Source of the DNA: Rhodobacteraceae bacterium WFHF2C18
GTDB lineage: Bacteria > Pseudomonadota > Alphaproteobacteria > Rhodobacterales > Rhodobacteraceae
DNA length: 64,000 nt
Reading direction: 5' to 3'
NCBI GenBank assembly: GCA_002166865.1
Contig: NHTQ01000005.1
Location: 62,001-126,000 of the forward strand
Below the pieces are notes generated by a model. The model worked only from the letters and a program-made list of their open reading frames with translations, had not been told where the DNA came from and made no database searches. The position numbers and the translations under genes are program-made. This document shows, one piece after another, positions 1 through 9,150 of this stretch. Each line of letters starts with the position of its first letter. Positions within the stretch are counted from its first letter, which is position 1.

Positions 1-153
1 GGACAGCCCGGTGAAGCCCGCGCCGATCACGGCGACATCCGTACTGATCTCGCCATCTGCGGGCGCGAACGGGGGTGCCGCGACGGTCTCGGGCCAGTAG
101 CAGGCCGCCCGCGGCGCCGCGCTGTAGGCGTGGGCGGGATAAAGCCGCCTCAT
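1..153 (-). CDS. FAD-dependent amine oxidoreductase, N-terminal part (PuuB-like)
   Basis: Only the first 51 codons are inside the window; the gene runs off the left edge. The protein starts MRRLYPAHAYSAAP, has a Y-W segment typical of gamma-glutamylputrescine oxidase-like proteins, and then a beta strand with VAVIGAGFTGLS, the FAD-binding glycine motif. The ATG overlaps the stop of the permease gene before it (ATGA), so it is the last visible gene of the leftward potFGHI-like operon. Such enzymes oxidise primary or secondary amines, often gamma-glutamylputrescine. The operon position supports a role in using the imported polyamine, but the substrate is inference because the substrate domain is not visible. 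Confidence 0.75.
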   Translation of the reverse strand, partial: MRRLYPAHAYSAAPRAACYWPETVAAPPFAPADGEISTDVAVIGAGFTGLS

Positions 154-965
154 GGCTGCTCGGCCGCGCGCTCCTCGGCTTCGCGGCGCAGGCTGGCTCG
201 CTTGGTCACGAGAGAGGCCGAGATGACCCCGATGGCAACAATGGCGATCAGGATGGTGGACAGCGCGTTGATCTCGGGGCTGACGCCCAGCCGGATCGAG
301 GACCAGATCTTGATCGGCAGCGTCGTCGCCGAGGGCCCGGCGGTGAAGCTGGCGATCACGAGGTCGTCCAGCGACAGGGTGAAGGCCAGAAGCCAGCCCG
401 AGATCACCGCCGGCGCGATGATCGGAAGGGTGACCAGGCGAAAGGCCTGGGCGTGCGAGCACCCCAGGTCCAGCGCCGCTTCCTCCAGGGAGCGGTCGAA
501 ACTCACCAGCCGCGACGACACCACGACCGAGACATAGCACATCGAGAACGTCGTGTGCGCCAGGATGATGGTGAACACCCCGCGGTCCAGGCCGATCCCG
601 ATGAACAGCAGGAGCAGCGACAGGCCGGTGATGACCTCGGGCATGACGAGCGGCGCGTAGATCATGCCGGAAAACAGCGTGCGCCCCCAGAAACGCCCCG
701 CCCGGATCATCACCAGGGCCGCCATCGTGCCGAGGACCGTCGCCACGGTGGAACTCACCACCGCGACCTGCAGGGTGACCCAGGCCGCGTCCAGGAACGC
801 CTCGTCCTGCAACAGTTCCCCGTACCACTTGGTAGAGAAGCCGGCCCAGACGGTCACCAGCTCCGAGCGGTTGAAGCTGTAGACGACAAGGATGACCATC
901 GGCAGGTAGAGGAAGGCGAAGCCGAGCGTCAGCGAGGTGGCGTTGAACCAGGTCAGACGTTTCAT
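150..965 (-). CDS. potI: Polyamine-type ABC transporter permease (PotI/PotC family)
   Basis: A 271-residue inner-membrane protein with about six hydrophobic segments. It has the BPD-type permease signature EEAALDLGCSHAQAF around residues 160-175, where the ATPase docks. Length and N-terminus (FLYLPMVILVVYSFN) fit PotC/PotI permeases of spermidine/putrescine importers. It is the fourth transporter gene of a leftward set (binding protein, ATPase, permease, permease) and overlaps the following oxidoreductase by four bases. A spacer of 187 bases carrying tandem repeats separates it from the partner permease. Substrate is inferred from family and neighbours. Confidence 0.85.
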   Translation of the reverse strand: MKRLTWFNATSLTLGFAFLYLPMVILVVYSFNRSELVTVWAGFSTKWYGELLQDEAFLDAAWVTLQVAVVSSTVATVLGTMAALVMIRAGRFWGRTLFSGMIYAPLVMPEVITGLSLLLLFIGIGLDRGVFTIILAHTTFSMCYVSVVVSSRLVSFDRSLEEAALDLGCSHAQAFRLVTLPIIAPAVISGWLLAFTLSLDDLVIASFTAGPSATTLPIKIWSSIRLGVSPEINALSTILIAIVAIGVISASLVTKRASLRREAEERAAEQP

Positions 966-975
966 CGGCGCACCT

Positions 976-1071
976 GCCCGTCCCGGGCCTGACCCGGGTG
1001 CCCGTCCCGGGCCTGACCCGGGTGCCCGCCCCGGGCCTGAGTTGGGTGCCCGTCCCGGGCTTGACCCGGGA
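976..1071. repeat. Four tandem 24-bp GC-rich palindromic units
   Basis: Four head-to-tail 24-base units (976-999, 1000-1023, 1024-1047, 1048-1071) have the core GTCCCGGGCCTGACCCGGGT. Each unit can fold into a CCCGGG/CCCGGG hairpin. Unit 3 is degenerate. The array lies between the two permease genes and is not coding on either strand in any convincing frame. Related units occur at 41846-41927, 21787-21885 and 47283-47304. Confidence 0.85.
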
Positions 1072-1152
1072 CCTCGTCGAAACGGGCCGCCGCATCCGGC
1101 CCGAGGAGGCCCCGGCGCGTGGGCCGGGGCGGGCGGCGAAACGGGCGCTCCG

Positions 1153-2043
1153 TCATTGATCTGCCTCCCGTGCCTTCTGTTCGTTGCGCTGGAACAGGAT
1201 GATGGGGATGATGAGGATCAGCAGCAGGATCACCGCCACCGCGCTTGCCACCGGCCAGTCGCGGTTGTTGAAGAACTCTTCCCACAGGACCTTGCCGATC
1301 ATCAGCGTGCGCGACCCGCCCAGAAGCGAGGGAATCACGAATTCCCCGATGGTGGGGATGAACACCAGAAAGCAGCCCGCGATCACGCCGCTGCGCGACA
1401 GGGGCACCGTGACCAGCCAGAAGGCCGTGATCCGCGAACAGCCCAGGTCCTCCGCCGCTTCCAGAAGCGATTCGTCCATCCGCTCCAGCGCGGCGTAGAT
1501 AGGCAGGATCATGAAGGGCAGGTATGTGTAGACGATCCCGATATAGACCGCGATGTTGGTATTGAGGATCGTCAGCGGCTCCTCGATCAGGCCGATGGCG
1601 ATAAGTAGCTGGTTCAGATACCCCTCGCCAGACAGGATGCCCATCCAGGAATAGACGCGGATCAGGAAGCTGGTCCAGAACGGCAGGATCACCAGCATCA
1701 TCAGGGTGGGCCGCCAGTGCGGCGGCGCCTTGGCCATGCCGTAGGCGATGGGATACCCCACCAGAAGCGTGATCGCCGTGGCGATGACCGCGATCCGCAG
1801 CGAGGACAGGTAGGCCTTCCAGTACAGGTCGTCCCCGGTGAGAAAGACGAAGTTCTCGAAATCGAGCCCCGCGAAGAACCGCTTGATCCCGTCCCAGCCG
1901 GCCGAAAGGTCCAGCGTCGGGGTGTAGGGCGGGATGGCCAGCGCGATGTCGCTCAGGCTGATCTTCAGCACGATGATGAAGGGCACCAGGAACAGCGCCA
2001 GCAGCCAGGCATAGGGCAGGGCGATCAGCAGGAACCGGCGCAT
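1153..2043 (-). CDS. potH: Polyamine-type ABC transporter permease (PotH/PotB family)
   Basis: A 296-residue membrane protein with six predicted segments, beginning MRRFLLIALPYAWLLALFLVPF. The ATPase-contact loop EAAEDLGCSRITAFW is present, and the segment LPFWTSFLIRVYSWM is typical of PotB/PotH. It starts four bases after the ATPase gene ends, so the two are translated together. It should pair with the PotI-like permease to form the membrane channel. Length is normal for the family. Confidence 0.87.
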   Translation of the reverse strand: MRRFLLIALPYAWLLALFLVPFIIVLKISLSDIALAIPPYTPTLDLSAGWDGIKRFFAGLDFENFVFLTGDDLYWKAYLSSLRIAVIATAITLLVGYPIAYGMAKAPPHWRPTLMMLVILPFWTSFLIRVYSWMGILSGEGYLNQLLIAIGLIEEPLTILNTNIAVYIGIVYTYLPFMILPIYAALERMDESLLEAAEDLGCSRITAFWLVTVPLSRSGVIAGCFLVFIPTIGEFVIPSLLGGSRTLMIGKVLWEEFFNNRDWPVASAVAVILLLILIIPIILFQRNEQKAREADQ

Positions 2044-2047
2044 GCCC

Positions 2048-3172
<1,125 letters not shown>

Positions 3173-3194
3173 GCCTGTCCCCGCCGGCGTGAAT

Positions 3195-3226
3195 CGGCCC
3201 GCGCAGGCCATCGGCTGCGCGGGCCG
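3195..3226 (-). promoter_or_regulatory. Intercistronic hairpin after the binding-protein gene
   Basis: Perfect 12-base arms CGGCCCGCGCAG and CTGCGCGGGCCG are separated by an 8-base loop, between the stop of the potF-like gene and the start of the ATPase gene. No T-run follows on the minus strand, so this looks like an mRNA-stabilising or partial-terminating hairpin. Such a structure would let the binding protein be made in excess over the membrane parts. Confidence 0.7.
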
Positions 3227-3239
3227 GGGCTTTGGGCGT

Positions 3240-4325
3240 TCAGGTGCCCGACTTGATCTTGGTCCACAGGCGGGTGACCACCCGCTGCACCTTCGCCGGA
3301 TAGGGCGTGGTGGTATAGAGGTTCTCCAGCGTCTTCTCGTCGGGATAGATCGCCGGGTCGCCGATCACGTCGGGGACCAGGTACTTCTGCGCGGTCTTGT
3401 TGCCGTTGGCGTAGTAGACGTAGTTCGACGCCTTGGCGATATTCACCGGGTCCAGCATGAAGTTGATGAAGGCGTGCGCGCCTTCGGGGTTGGGCGCGTC
3501 CGCCGGGATCGCCATCATGTCGAACCACATCAATGCGCCTTCCTTCGGCGCGTTGTAGGCGATCGAGACGTCGTTCTCGGCCTCCTCGGCGCGCCAGCGC
3601 GCCTGCAGCACGTCGCCCGACCAGCCGAAGGCCACGCAGATGTCGCCGTTGGCCAGCGCGGTGATGTATTCCGAGCTGTGGAACTTCTGGACGTGGGGGC
3701 GCACGGACGCCAGCAATTCCTCGGTTTGCTGGATGACCCCGGGGTCGTGGCTGTCGGGGTCCTCGCCCAGGTAGGCCAGGGCCGCCGGGATCATCTCCGT
3801 CGGCGCGTCCAGGAAGTGCACGCCGCAATCCTGCAGCTTCTCCATGTTCTCGGGCTCGAAGATCAGCGCCAGCGAGTCCACCGGCGCGTCGTCGCCCAGG
3901 ATCTCGGTCACCTTGTCGACGTTCACGCCGATGCCGGTCGTGCCCCACATGTAGTTGACCGCATACTCGTGGCCCGGGTCGTAGGCCGCCGTGCGTTCGC
4001 GGATCACGTCCCACAGGTGCTCGGAATTGGGCAGCTGATCGTAGTCCAGCTTCTGGAAGGCGCCGGCCTGGATCTGACGCTTGAGGAAGGTGCCCGAGGG
4101 AACCACCACGTCGTAGCCCGAGCCGCCGGCCAGCATCTTGGTCTCCAGAACCTCGTTGCTGTCGAACACGTCGTAGACCAGGTCCAGGCCCGTCTCCTCC
4201 TCGAACTTGGTCAGCAAGTCCTCGTCGATGTAGTCGGACCAATTGTAGACGTGCACTTCCTGGGCCGCGGCGGCCGTGGCGCCAAGCGCCAAGGCGGCGG
4301 TGGCAGTCAGAATCGAATGTCTCAT
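3240..4325 (-). CDS. potF: Polyamine-type periplasmic substrate-binding protein (PotF/PotD family)
   Basis: A 361-residue exported protein. The N-terminus MRHSILTATAALALGATAAA followed by AQE is a clear Sec signal peptide with cleavage after about residue 21. The mature part begins VHVYNWSDYIDEDLLTKFEE, the hallmark of PotF/PotD, and has GTTGIGVNVDKV and PNPEGAHAFINFMLDP later on. It is the first gene of the leftward importer operon and is divergent from the GntR-type regulator, with a palindrome (4371-4382) between them. Putrescine or a related diamine is the likely ligand. Confidence 0.9.
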   Translation of the reverse strand: MRHSILTATAALALGATAAAAQEVHVYNWSDYIDEDLLTKFEEETGLDLVYDVFDSNEVLETKMLAGGSGYDVVVPSGTFLKRQIQAGAFQKLDYDQLPNSEHLWDVIRERTAAYDPGHEYAVNYMWGTTGIGVNVDKVTEILGDDAPVDSLALIFEPENMEKLQDCGVHFLDAPTEMIPAALAYLGEDPDSHDPGVIQQTEELLASVRPHVQKFHSSEYITALANGDICVAFGWSGDVLQARWRAEEAENDVSIAYNAPKEGALMWFDMMAIPADAPNPEGAHAFINFMLDPVNIAKASNYVYYANGNKTAQKYLVPDVIGDPAIYPDEKTLENLYTTTPYPAKVQRVVTRLWTKIKSGT

Positions 4326-4370
4326 TTTTGTCTCCCGGTTGGTCGGCAGGTTGTACTGCCTTGACGCAGG

Positions 4371-4382
4371 ATTTGATCAAAT
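4371..4382. promoter_or_regulatory. Perfect 12-bp palindrome, candidate GntR operator
   Basis: ATTTGATCAAAT lies in the divergent region between the potF-like gene and the GntR-family gene. The same core recurs before the aminotransferase at 5256 (5188-5201, one mismatch) and before the leftward aminotransferase ending at 54855 (56230-56241). A short AT-rich palindrome in such a GC-rich genome, placed between a regulator and its likely target, is a good operator candidate. Binding by the adjacent regulator is inference. Confidence 0.6.
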
Positions 4383-4474
4383 AATCCCACGCAAGGCAAT
4401 ATGGCAATGTTTCCACGCAGCCGTTAAACTCGCAAGGACGCTGACAAGGCAGGCAGAAAAACGGGGTTTCGCAT

Positions 4475-5170
4475 ATGCAGAGGGCAGAAATACAAGACGA
4501 CACCGCGGCGCCCGACGCGGCGCGGCTGCCCGCACACGAACGGATCTACCGGCAACTGCGGGACCTGGTGCTGTTCGGCGATCTGGCCCCCGGCCAGCCG
4601 GTCACGATCCAGGGCCTGACCGAGCGGCTCGACGCAGGCATGACCCCCGTGCGCGAGGCCATCCGGCGATTGATCTCCGAGGGCGCGCTGGAGTTCCAGG
4701 GCAACCGCCGGGTCACCGTTCCGGAACTGGATGCCAGCCACGTCAGCGAACTTATCCTTGCGCGGCAATGGCTTGATCCCCACCTCAGCCTTCGCGCGAC
4801 CGAGCGGGCAACCCCCGCCGACCTGGAGGCGCTGACCGCGCTGGACGAAACCCTCGACGCCGCGATCGCGCGCGGGGATCTGCGGGCCTATCTCGAACTC
4901 AACTACCGTTTTCACAAACACCTCTACGAAATGGCCGAATCGCCCATCCTGACCGACATGGCCGATGGCCTCTGGCTGCGGTTCGGGCCCTCTCTGCGGG
5001 TCGTTTGCGGGCGCATCGGAACGCGGAACCTGCCCGACAAGCACAAGGATCTGCTCGCGGCCATGCGCGCCCGCGACGCCGAAGGCGCCGCCCGCGCGAT
5101 CCGCGAGGACGTGATCCAGGGAATGGAACAGGTGCGCCAGTCTCTGGAGGATGTGCGGCCGGCGCGCTGA
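4475..5170 (+). CDS. GntR-family transcriptional regulator (FCD/FadR subfamily)
   Basis: A 231-residue regulator. The winged helix-turn-helix spans about residues 18-85 (HERIYRQLRDLVLFGDLAPG, then MTPVREAIRRLISEGALE). The C-terminal all-helical FCD ligand domain has LNYRFHKHLYE and a later KHKDLLAAM, with histidines placed as metal or ligand contacts. It is divergent from the potF-like gene and followed by an aminotransferase in the same direction, so it probably controls both in response to an amine-derived acid. The palindromes at 4371, 5188 and 56230 are candidate binding sites. The effector is unknown. Confidence 0.85.
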   Translation: MQRAEIQDDTAAPDAARLPAHERIYRQLRDLVLFGDLAPGQPVTIQGLTERLDAGMTPVREAIRRLISEGALEFQGNRRVTVPELDASHVSELILARQWLDPHLSLRATERATPADLEALTALDETLDAAIARGDLRAYLELNYRFHKHLYEMAESPILTDMADGLWLRFGPSLRVVCGRIGTRNLPDKHKDLLAAMRARDAEGAARAIREDVIQGMEQVRQSLEDVRPAR

Positions 5171-5187
5171 TTCGATTGACAGGAATT

Positions 5188-5201
5188 AATTTGATCATAT
5201 T
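5188..5201. promoter_or_regulatory. Second copy of the TTTGATCA palindrome
   Basis: AATTTGATCATATT is a palindrome with one mismatch pair, in the 85-base gap between the GntR gene and the aminotransferase at 5256. It matches the core of the site at 4371. A -35-like TTGACA (5176-5181) lies just upstream, so a bound repressor could block a promoter here. Confidence 0.5.
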
Positions 5202-5255
5202 CTGGTCAGCAAAGGACGGCGGGCGGTCCCCGCCGGTATCGTGAAAGGCTGACCC

Positions 5256-6653
5256 ATGACCGTGATCTCGAACCACATGCCCACGGCCGAGCTTCAGGCG
5301 CTCGATGCCGCGCACCACATGCATCCCTTCACCAACGGCAGCGAACTGGCCGCGAAGGGTGCCCGCGTCATCACCCGCGCCCGCGGGGTGACGCTGACCG
5401 ACAGCGAGGGGGCCGAGATCCTGGACGCCATGGCGGGGCTGTGGTGCGTCAACATCGGCTACGGCCGCGAGGAACTGGCGGAGGCGGCCGCGCGCCAGAT
5501 GAAGGAGCTGCCCTATTACAACACGTTCTTCCAGACCACCCATGTCCCGGCCATCGCCCTGGCCGACAAGCTGGCCGAGTTGGCGCCCCTCGATCTGAAC
5601 CACGTCTTCTACGCCGGCTCCGGCTCGGAAGCGAACGACACCAACATCCGGCTGGTGCGCACCTACTGGGCCCAGCTCGGAAAGCCCGAGAAACAGGTCA
5701 TCATCAGCCGCAAGAACGCGTATCACGGGTCCAGCGTCGGCAGCGCCTCGCTGGGGGGCATGGCGGCGATGCACGGTCAGGGCGGGCTGCCCATCCCCGG
5801 CATCCATCATATCGATCAGCCCAACTGGTGGGCCGAGGGCGGCGAGATGAGCCCCGAGGAATTCGGCCTCGAACGCGCGCGCCAGCTGGAGCAGGCCATC
5901 CAGGAGCTCGGCGAGGACAAGGTCGCCGCCTTCATCGCCGAACCCGTTCAGGGTGCGGGCGGTGTCATCGTCCCGCCCGACAGCTACTGGCCCGAGATCC
6001 AGCGCATCTGCGACAAGTACGAGATCCTGCTGATCGCCGACGAGGTGATCTGCGGGTTCGGGCGCACCGGCAACTGGTTCGGCGCGCAGACCTACGGCAT
6101 CCGGCCCGATATCATGACCATCGCCAAGGGGCTGAGCTCGGGCTATGCACCGATCGGCGGCTCGCTGGTCAGTGATGCCGTGGCCGAGGTGCTGAACCGC
6201 GGCGAGTTCTTCCACGGCTACACCTACTCGGGCCACCCCGTCTCCTGCGCCGTGGCGCTGGAGAACCTGCGCATCCTCGAGGAAGAGGGCATCGTGGCAC
6301 GCGCGGGTTCCGAGACCGCCCCGTACCTCAAGCAGAAGTGGGAGGCGCTCTGCGATCACCCCCTGGTGGGCGAGGCGACCATCGTCGGCATGATGGGGTC
6401 CATCGCGCTGACCCCCGACAAGGCCCGCCGCGCCCCCTTCGCGGCCGAGGCCGGGACCGCCGGGCTGATCTGCCGCGAGGCCTGTTTCGCCAACAACCTC
6501 GTGATGCGGCACGTGGGCGACCGGATGGTGATCTCGCCGCCGCTGGTGATCACGCGCGACGAGATCGACACGCTGATCGACCGCGCCCGCGCCGCCCTGG
6601 ACCAGGCCCATGCCCGGTTGACCGACGAGGGGCTGATGCGGGCGGCGGCCTGA
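5256..6653 (+). CDS. Class III aminotransferase, probable putrescine/omega-amino acid:pyruvate transaminase
   Basis: A 465-residue PLP enzyme of fold type I. It has the cofactor-binding segment YAGSGSEANDTNIRL, the aspartate motif LLIADEVICGFGRTG, and the PLP lysine in TIAKGLSSGYAPIGG. Length and the opening AHHMHPFTN match the SpuC-like group that transfers the amino group of putrescine or beta-amino acids to pyruvate. It follows the GntR regulator in the same direction and is divergent from the polyamine importer. It and the FAD oxidoreductase are the likely catabolic steps. Exact substrate is inference. Confidence 0.85.
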   Translation: MTVISNHMPTAELQALDAAHHMHPFTNGSELAAKGARVITRARGVTLTDSEGAEILDAMAGLWCVNIGYGREELAEAAARQMKELPYYNTFFQTTHVPAIALADKLAELAPLDLNHVFYAGSGSEANDTNIRLVRTYWAQLGKPEKQVIISRKNAYHGSSVGSASLGGMAAMHGQGGLPIPGIHHIDQPNWWAEGGEMSPEEFGLERARQLEQAIQELGEDKVAAFIAEPVQGAGGVIVPPDSYWPEIQRICDKYEILLIADEVICGFGRTGNWFGAQTYGIRPDIMTIAKGLSSGYAPIGGSLVSDAVAEVLNRGEFFHGYTYSGHPVSCAVALENLRILEEEGIVARAGSETAPYLKQKWEALCDHPLVGEATIVGMMGSIALTPDKARRAPFAAEAGTAGLICREACFANNLVMRHVGDRMVISPPLVITRDEIDTLIDRARAALDQAHARLTDEGLMRAAA

Positions 6654-6677
6654 CCGGCGGGGCGTCTTCGAAAAGGA

Positions 6678-6753
6678 GCGCCTTGCGGCGCAAGACGCGC
6701 CTATGCGTTCAGGCCACGCAGGCCCTGGGGGACGCTGTCCCCCAGACCCCCTG
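6678..6753. repeat. Dispersed palindromic repeat, copy 1, at a convergent gene end
   Basis: This segment contains two palindromes: CTTGCGGCGCAAG, and a 9-base stem CTGGGGGAC / GTCCCCCAG with loop GCT (6725-6745). Positions 6704-6753 are identical over 50 bases to 54767-54816. Both copies lie between two genes that point at each other, so a bidirectional transcription-termination role is likely. Confidence 0.85.
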
Positions 6754-6777
6754 TTCCGGGGAGGAGGAGGGGCCAGT

Positions 6778-7983
6778 CTAGTCCTTGACGAACATCTTGC
6801 GCGGACGGTTGCAGAAGGTTTCGGCGGGGCCGTCCTCGGTGATCAGGATCGACTCGGTGATCTCCAGCCCCCAGTCCGACATCCACAGCCCCGGCATGAA
6901 GTGGAAGGTCATGCCGGGTTCCAGAACGGTGTCGTCCTCGGCCCGCAGGCTGATTGTGCGCTCGCCCCAGTCGGGCGGATAGCTGAGCCCGATGGGATAG
7001 CCGCAGCGCGCGCCGCGCTCGATCCCCGCACGTTCCAGCGGGCGCGCCAGGGCATGGGCGATGTCGCTGGCGCGGTTGCCGGCACGGGCGACCTCCAGCC
7101 CGGCCTCCAGGCCCTCGACGAGGGCACGTTCCGCGTCCAGCAGGAATTGCGGCGGCTTGCCCAGGAAAAGCGTGCGGCACAGGGGCGCGTGGTAGCGCCG
7201 GTAGCAGCCGGAAATCTCGAAGAAGGTGGCCTCGCCCGTGGCGAAGGGCCGGCCGTTCCAGGTCAGGTGCGGGGCCGCCGCATCGCTGCCCGAGGGCAGA
7301 AGCGGCACGATCGCCGGGTAGTCGCCCCAGCCATCGTCGGTGCCGCGGATGGCGTCGCGGAAGATCTCGGCCACGACCTCGTTCTTGGGCACGCCCGGCT
7401 CCACCCGCTCAAGCAGGCCGTCGGTGATCTTCTCCGAGATGGCCGCGGCCCTGCGCATGAACGCCAGTTCCTCGGCCGATTTCACGGCGCGTTGCCAGTT
7501 CACGACCACCGTGGCGTCCACGAAGGTGGCATCGGGCAGTTCGGCGCGCAGCACCTCGTAGGCCTTGGCGGAGAAATAGTAGTTTTCCATTTCCACACCG
7601 ATCCGCGCCTTGGCCAGCCCCATGCCCTTCAGCCGTTCCGCGAGGTCCTGCATCGGGTGGCGGTCACTGGACTGCACGTAGTTGTCGGCGTAACCGATGA
7701 CACGGTCGTCCGTCATCCAGCAGGTGCGCACGCCGCCGTTGGCGTCCTGACCGCGGCCCCACCAGATGGGATCGGCGTCGGGCAGGACCATCACGCCCTG
7801 GTGCACGTAGAAGGACCAGCCGTCATAGCCCGTCAGCCAGTGCTGGTTCGACGGGTCGGTGACGAACAGCAGGTCGAGTTCGCGCGCCTCCATCGCGGCG
7901 CGGGTCTTGGCGAGGCGGCGGTTATACTCGCCTTCCGAGAAGGGGAGGTGCTTTTCGAAATTGGGCGGCTCGGTGTGAATCAT
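6778..7983 (-). CDS. doeA: Ectoine hydrolase (M24 peptidase fold)
   Basis: A 401-residue creatinase/prolidase-like protein, also called eutD. It begins MIHTEPPNFEKHLPFSEGEY and carries LTGYDGWSFYVHQG and the C-terminal catalytic half with YPIGLSYPPDWGE and FHFMPGLWMSDWGLEITE, all typical of ectoine hydrolase. The enzyme opens the ectoine ring to N-acetyl-L-2,4-diaminobutyrate in the cytoplasm. I chose the ATG at 7983 over one at 8016 because AGGCAGGAAC sits just before it and the length fits the family. It is divergent from eutB and the other ectoine genes. Confidence 0.9.
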   Translation of the reverse strand: MIHTEPPNFEKHLPFSEGEYNRRLAKTRAAMEARELDLLFVTDPSNQHWLTGYDGWSFYVHQGVMVLPDADPIWWGRGQDANGGVRTCWMTDDRVIGYADNYVQSSDRHPMQDLAERLKGMGLAKARIGVEMENYYFSAKAYEVLRAELPDATFVDATVVVNWQRAVKSAEELAFMRRAAAISEKITDGLLERVEPGVPKNEVVAEIFRDAIRGTDDGWGDYPAIVPLLPSGSDAAAPHLTWNGRPFATGEATFFEISGCYRRYHAPLCRTLFLGKPPQFLLDAERALVEGLEAGLEVARAGNRASDIAHALARPLERAGIERGARCGYPIGLSYPPDWGERTISLRAEDDTVLEPGMTFHFMPGLWMSDWGLEITESILITEDGPAETFCNRPRKMFVKD

Positions 7984-8148
7984 GTTCCTGCCTGCGTGGT
8001 GTCGACTCCGGTTCATCCTCGTCGGATAACGGCAGGGTGCCCCAAGAAAAACGCCACCCGGTGTCGTTTTCGGGAAATTTCTTGTCGCGGAGTTGACGAT
8101 ACGCTCGTCCGGGGCAACTGTCTGTCAACGCGGCGCAAGGACGAGAGA

Positions 8149-9150
8149 ATGCAGGTGACGCTTGCCGATATCATGGCTGCCGCCCGTGCCATTGGCGGTG
8201 TGGCCGACGGCACGCCGCTGGTGCCGTCGCCCTTCATCAGCGCGCGCGCCGGGGTCGAGTTCCTGCTCAAGCTGGAGAACATGCAGCCCATCGGCGCCTT
8301 CAAGCTGCGCGGCGCTTTGAACGCCGTGGCCGGCGCGGTGGACGCGGCCGGCGTGACCTGCTGTTCCACCGGCAACCACGGCCGCGGGGTGGCCCATGCG
8401 GCCGCTGCCCGCGGCATGCGGGCGGTGATCTGCATGTCGGAGCTGGTGCCGAAGGCGAAGGTGGACGGAATCCGGGCCCTGGGCGCCGAGGTGCGCATCA
8501 CCGGCCGCAGCCAGGACGCCGCGCAGGCCGAGGCCCGGCGCCTGCCCGAGGAGGAGGGGCTCTACGAAATCTCGCCCTTCGATGACCCGCTGGTCATCGC
8601 GGGGCAGGGGACCATCGGGCTGGAGATCCTGGCGCGCCGCCCGGATGTCGAAACGCTGCTGGTGCCTCTTTCCGGCGGGGGGCTCGCCGCCGGCGTGGCA
8701 TGCGCGGCCAAGGCGATCAAGCCGGATATCCGCGTTGTCGGCATCTCGATGGACCGCGGCGCAGCCATGTACGAAAGCCTGAGGGCCGGGCATCCCGTCG
8801 AGGTGGAGGAAGTGCCCTCGCTTGCCGATTCGCTGGGCGGCGGGATCGGCATGGAAAATCGGCTGAGCTTTCCGATGTGCCGGGCGCTTCTGGACGATCT
8901 CCTGCTGGTGAGCGAAGAGGAGATCTACCGCGCCATGCAGGTATTGTATTATGAGGACCGGATCGTGGCCGAGGGCGCCTGCGTCGTCGGACTGGCGGCC
9001 GTCCTGGCGGGCAAGATCGCCGTCACCGGCCCGACCGCGACGATCATCACCGGCCGCAACCTGGACATGGAGGTCTTCACCCGCGTGGTGACGGGCCGGG
9101 ACGTGACGCTCGGTGACAAGACAGTGAAGGGGGCGCCCTATGCCGCATGA
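8149..9150 (+). CDS. eutB: Hydroxyectoine utilisation dehydratase EutB
   Basis: A 333-residue PLP enzyme of fold type II, related to threonine/serine dehydratase. The PLP lysine is in GAFKLRGA (Lys52), the phosphate-binding loop is SGGGLAAG, and STGNHGRGVAHAA precedes it. The start ATG has an AAGGACGAGAG leader. It ends 11 bases inside eutC. EutB and EutC together are thought to convert hydroxyectoine to ectoine before ring opening. It is transcribed away from doeA, so the 165-base gap between them should hold both promoters; that gap contains GTTGAC and GTCAAC half-sites. Confidence 0.9.
   Translation: MQVTLADIMAAARAIGGVADGTPLVPSPFISARAGVEFLLKLENMQPIGAFKLRGALNAVAGAVDAAGVTCCSTGNHGRGVAHAAAARGMRAVICMSELVPKAKVDGIRALGAEVRITGRSQDAAQAEARRLPEEEGLYEISPFDDPLVIAGQGTIGLEILARRPDVETLLVPLSGGGLAAGVACAAKAIKPDIRVVGISMDRGAAMYESLRAGHPVEVEEVPSLADSLGGGIGMENRLSFPMCRALLDDLLLVSEEEIYRAMQVLYYEDRIVAEGACVVGLAAVLAGKIAVTGPTATIITGRNLDMEVFTRVVTGRDVTLGDKTVKGAPYAA

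Noticed and set aside
976-1071. Tandem 24-bp repeats as a CRISPR array
   Set aside because: The units abut without unique spacers and each unit is itself a palindrome; no cas gene is present.
6703-8148. Upstream extension of eutB to 6703
   Set aside because: It would run antisense through doeA and add about 480 residues without any eutB family pattern. The ATG at 8149 has a good ribosome site and gives the right length.
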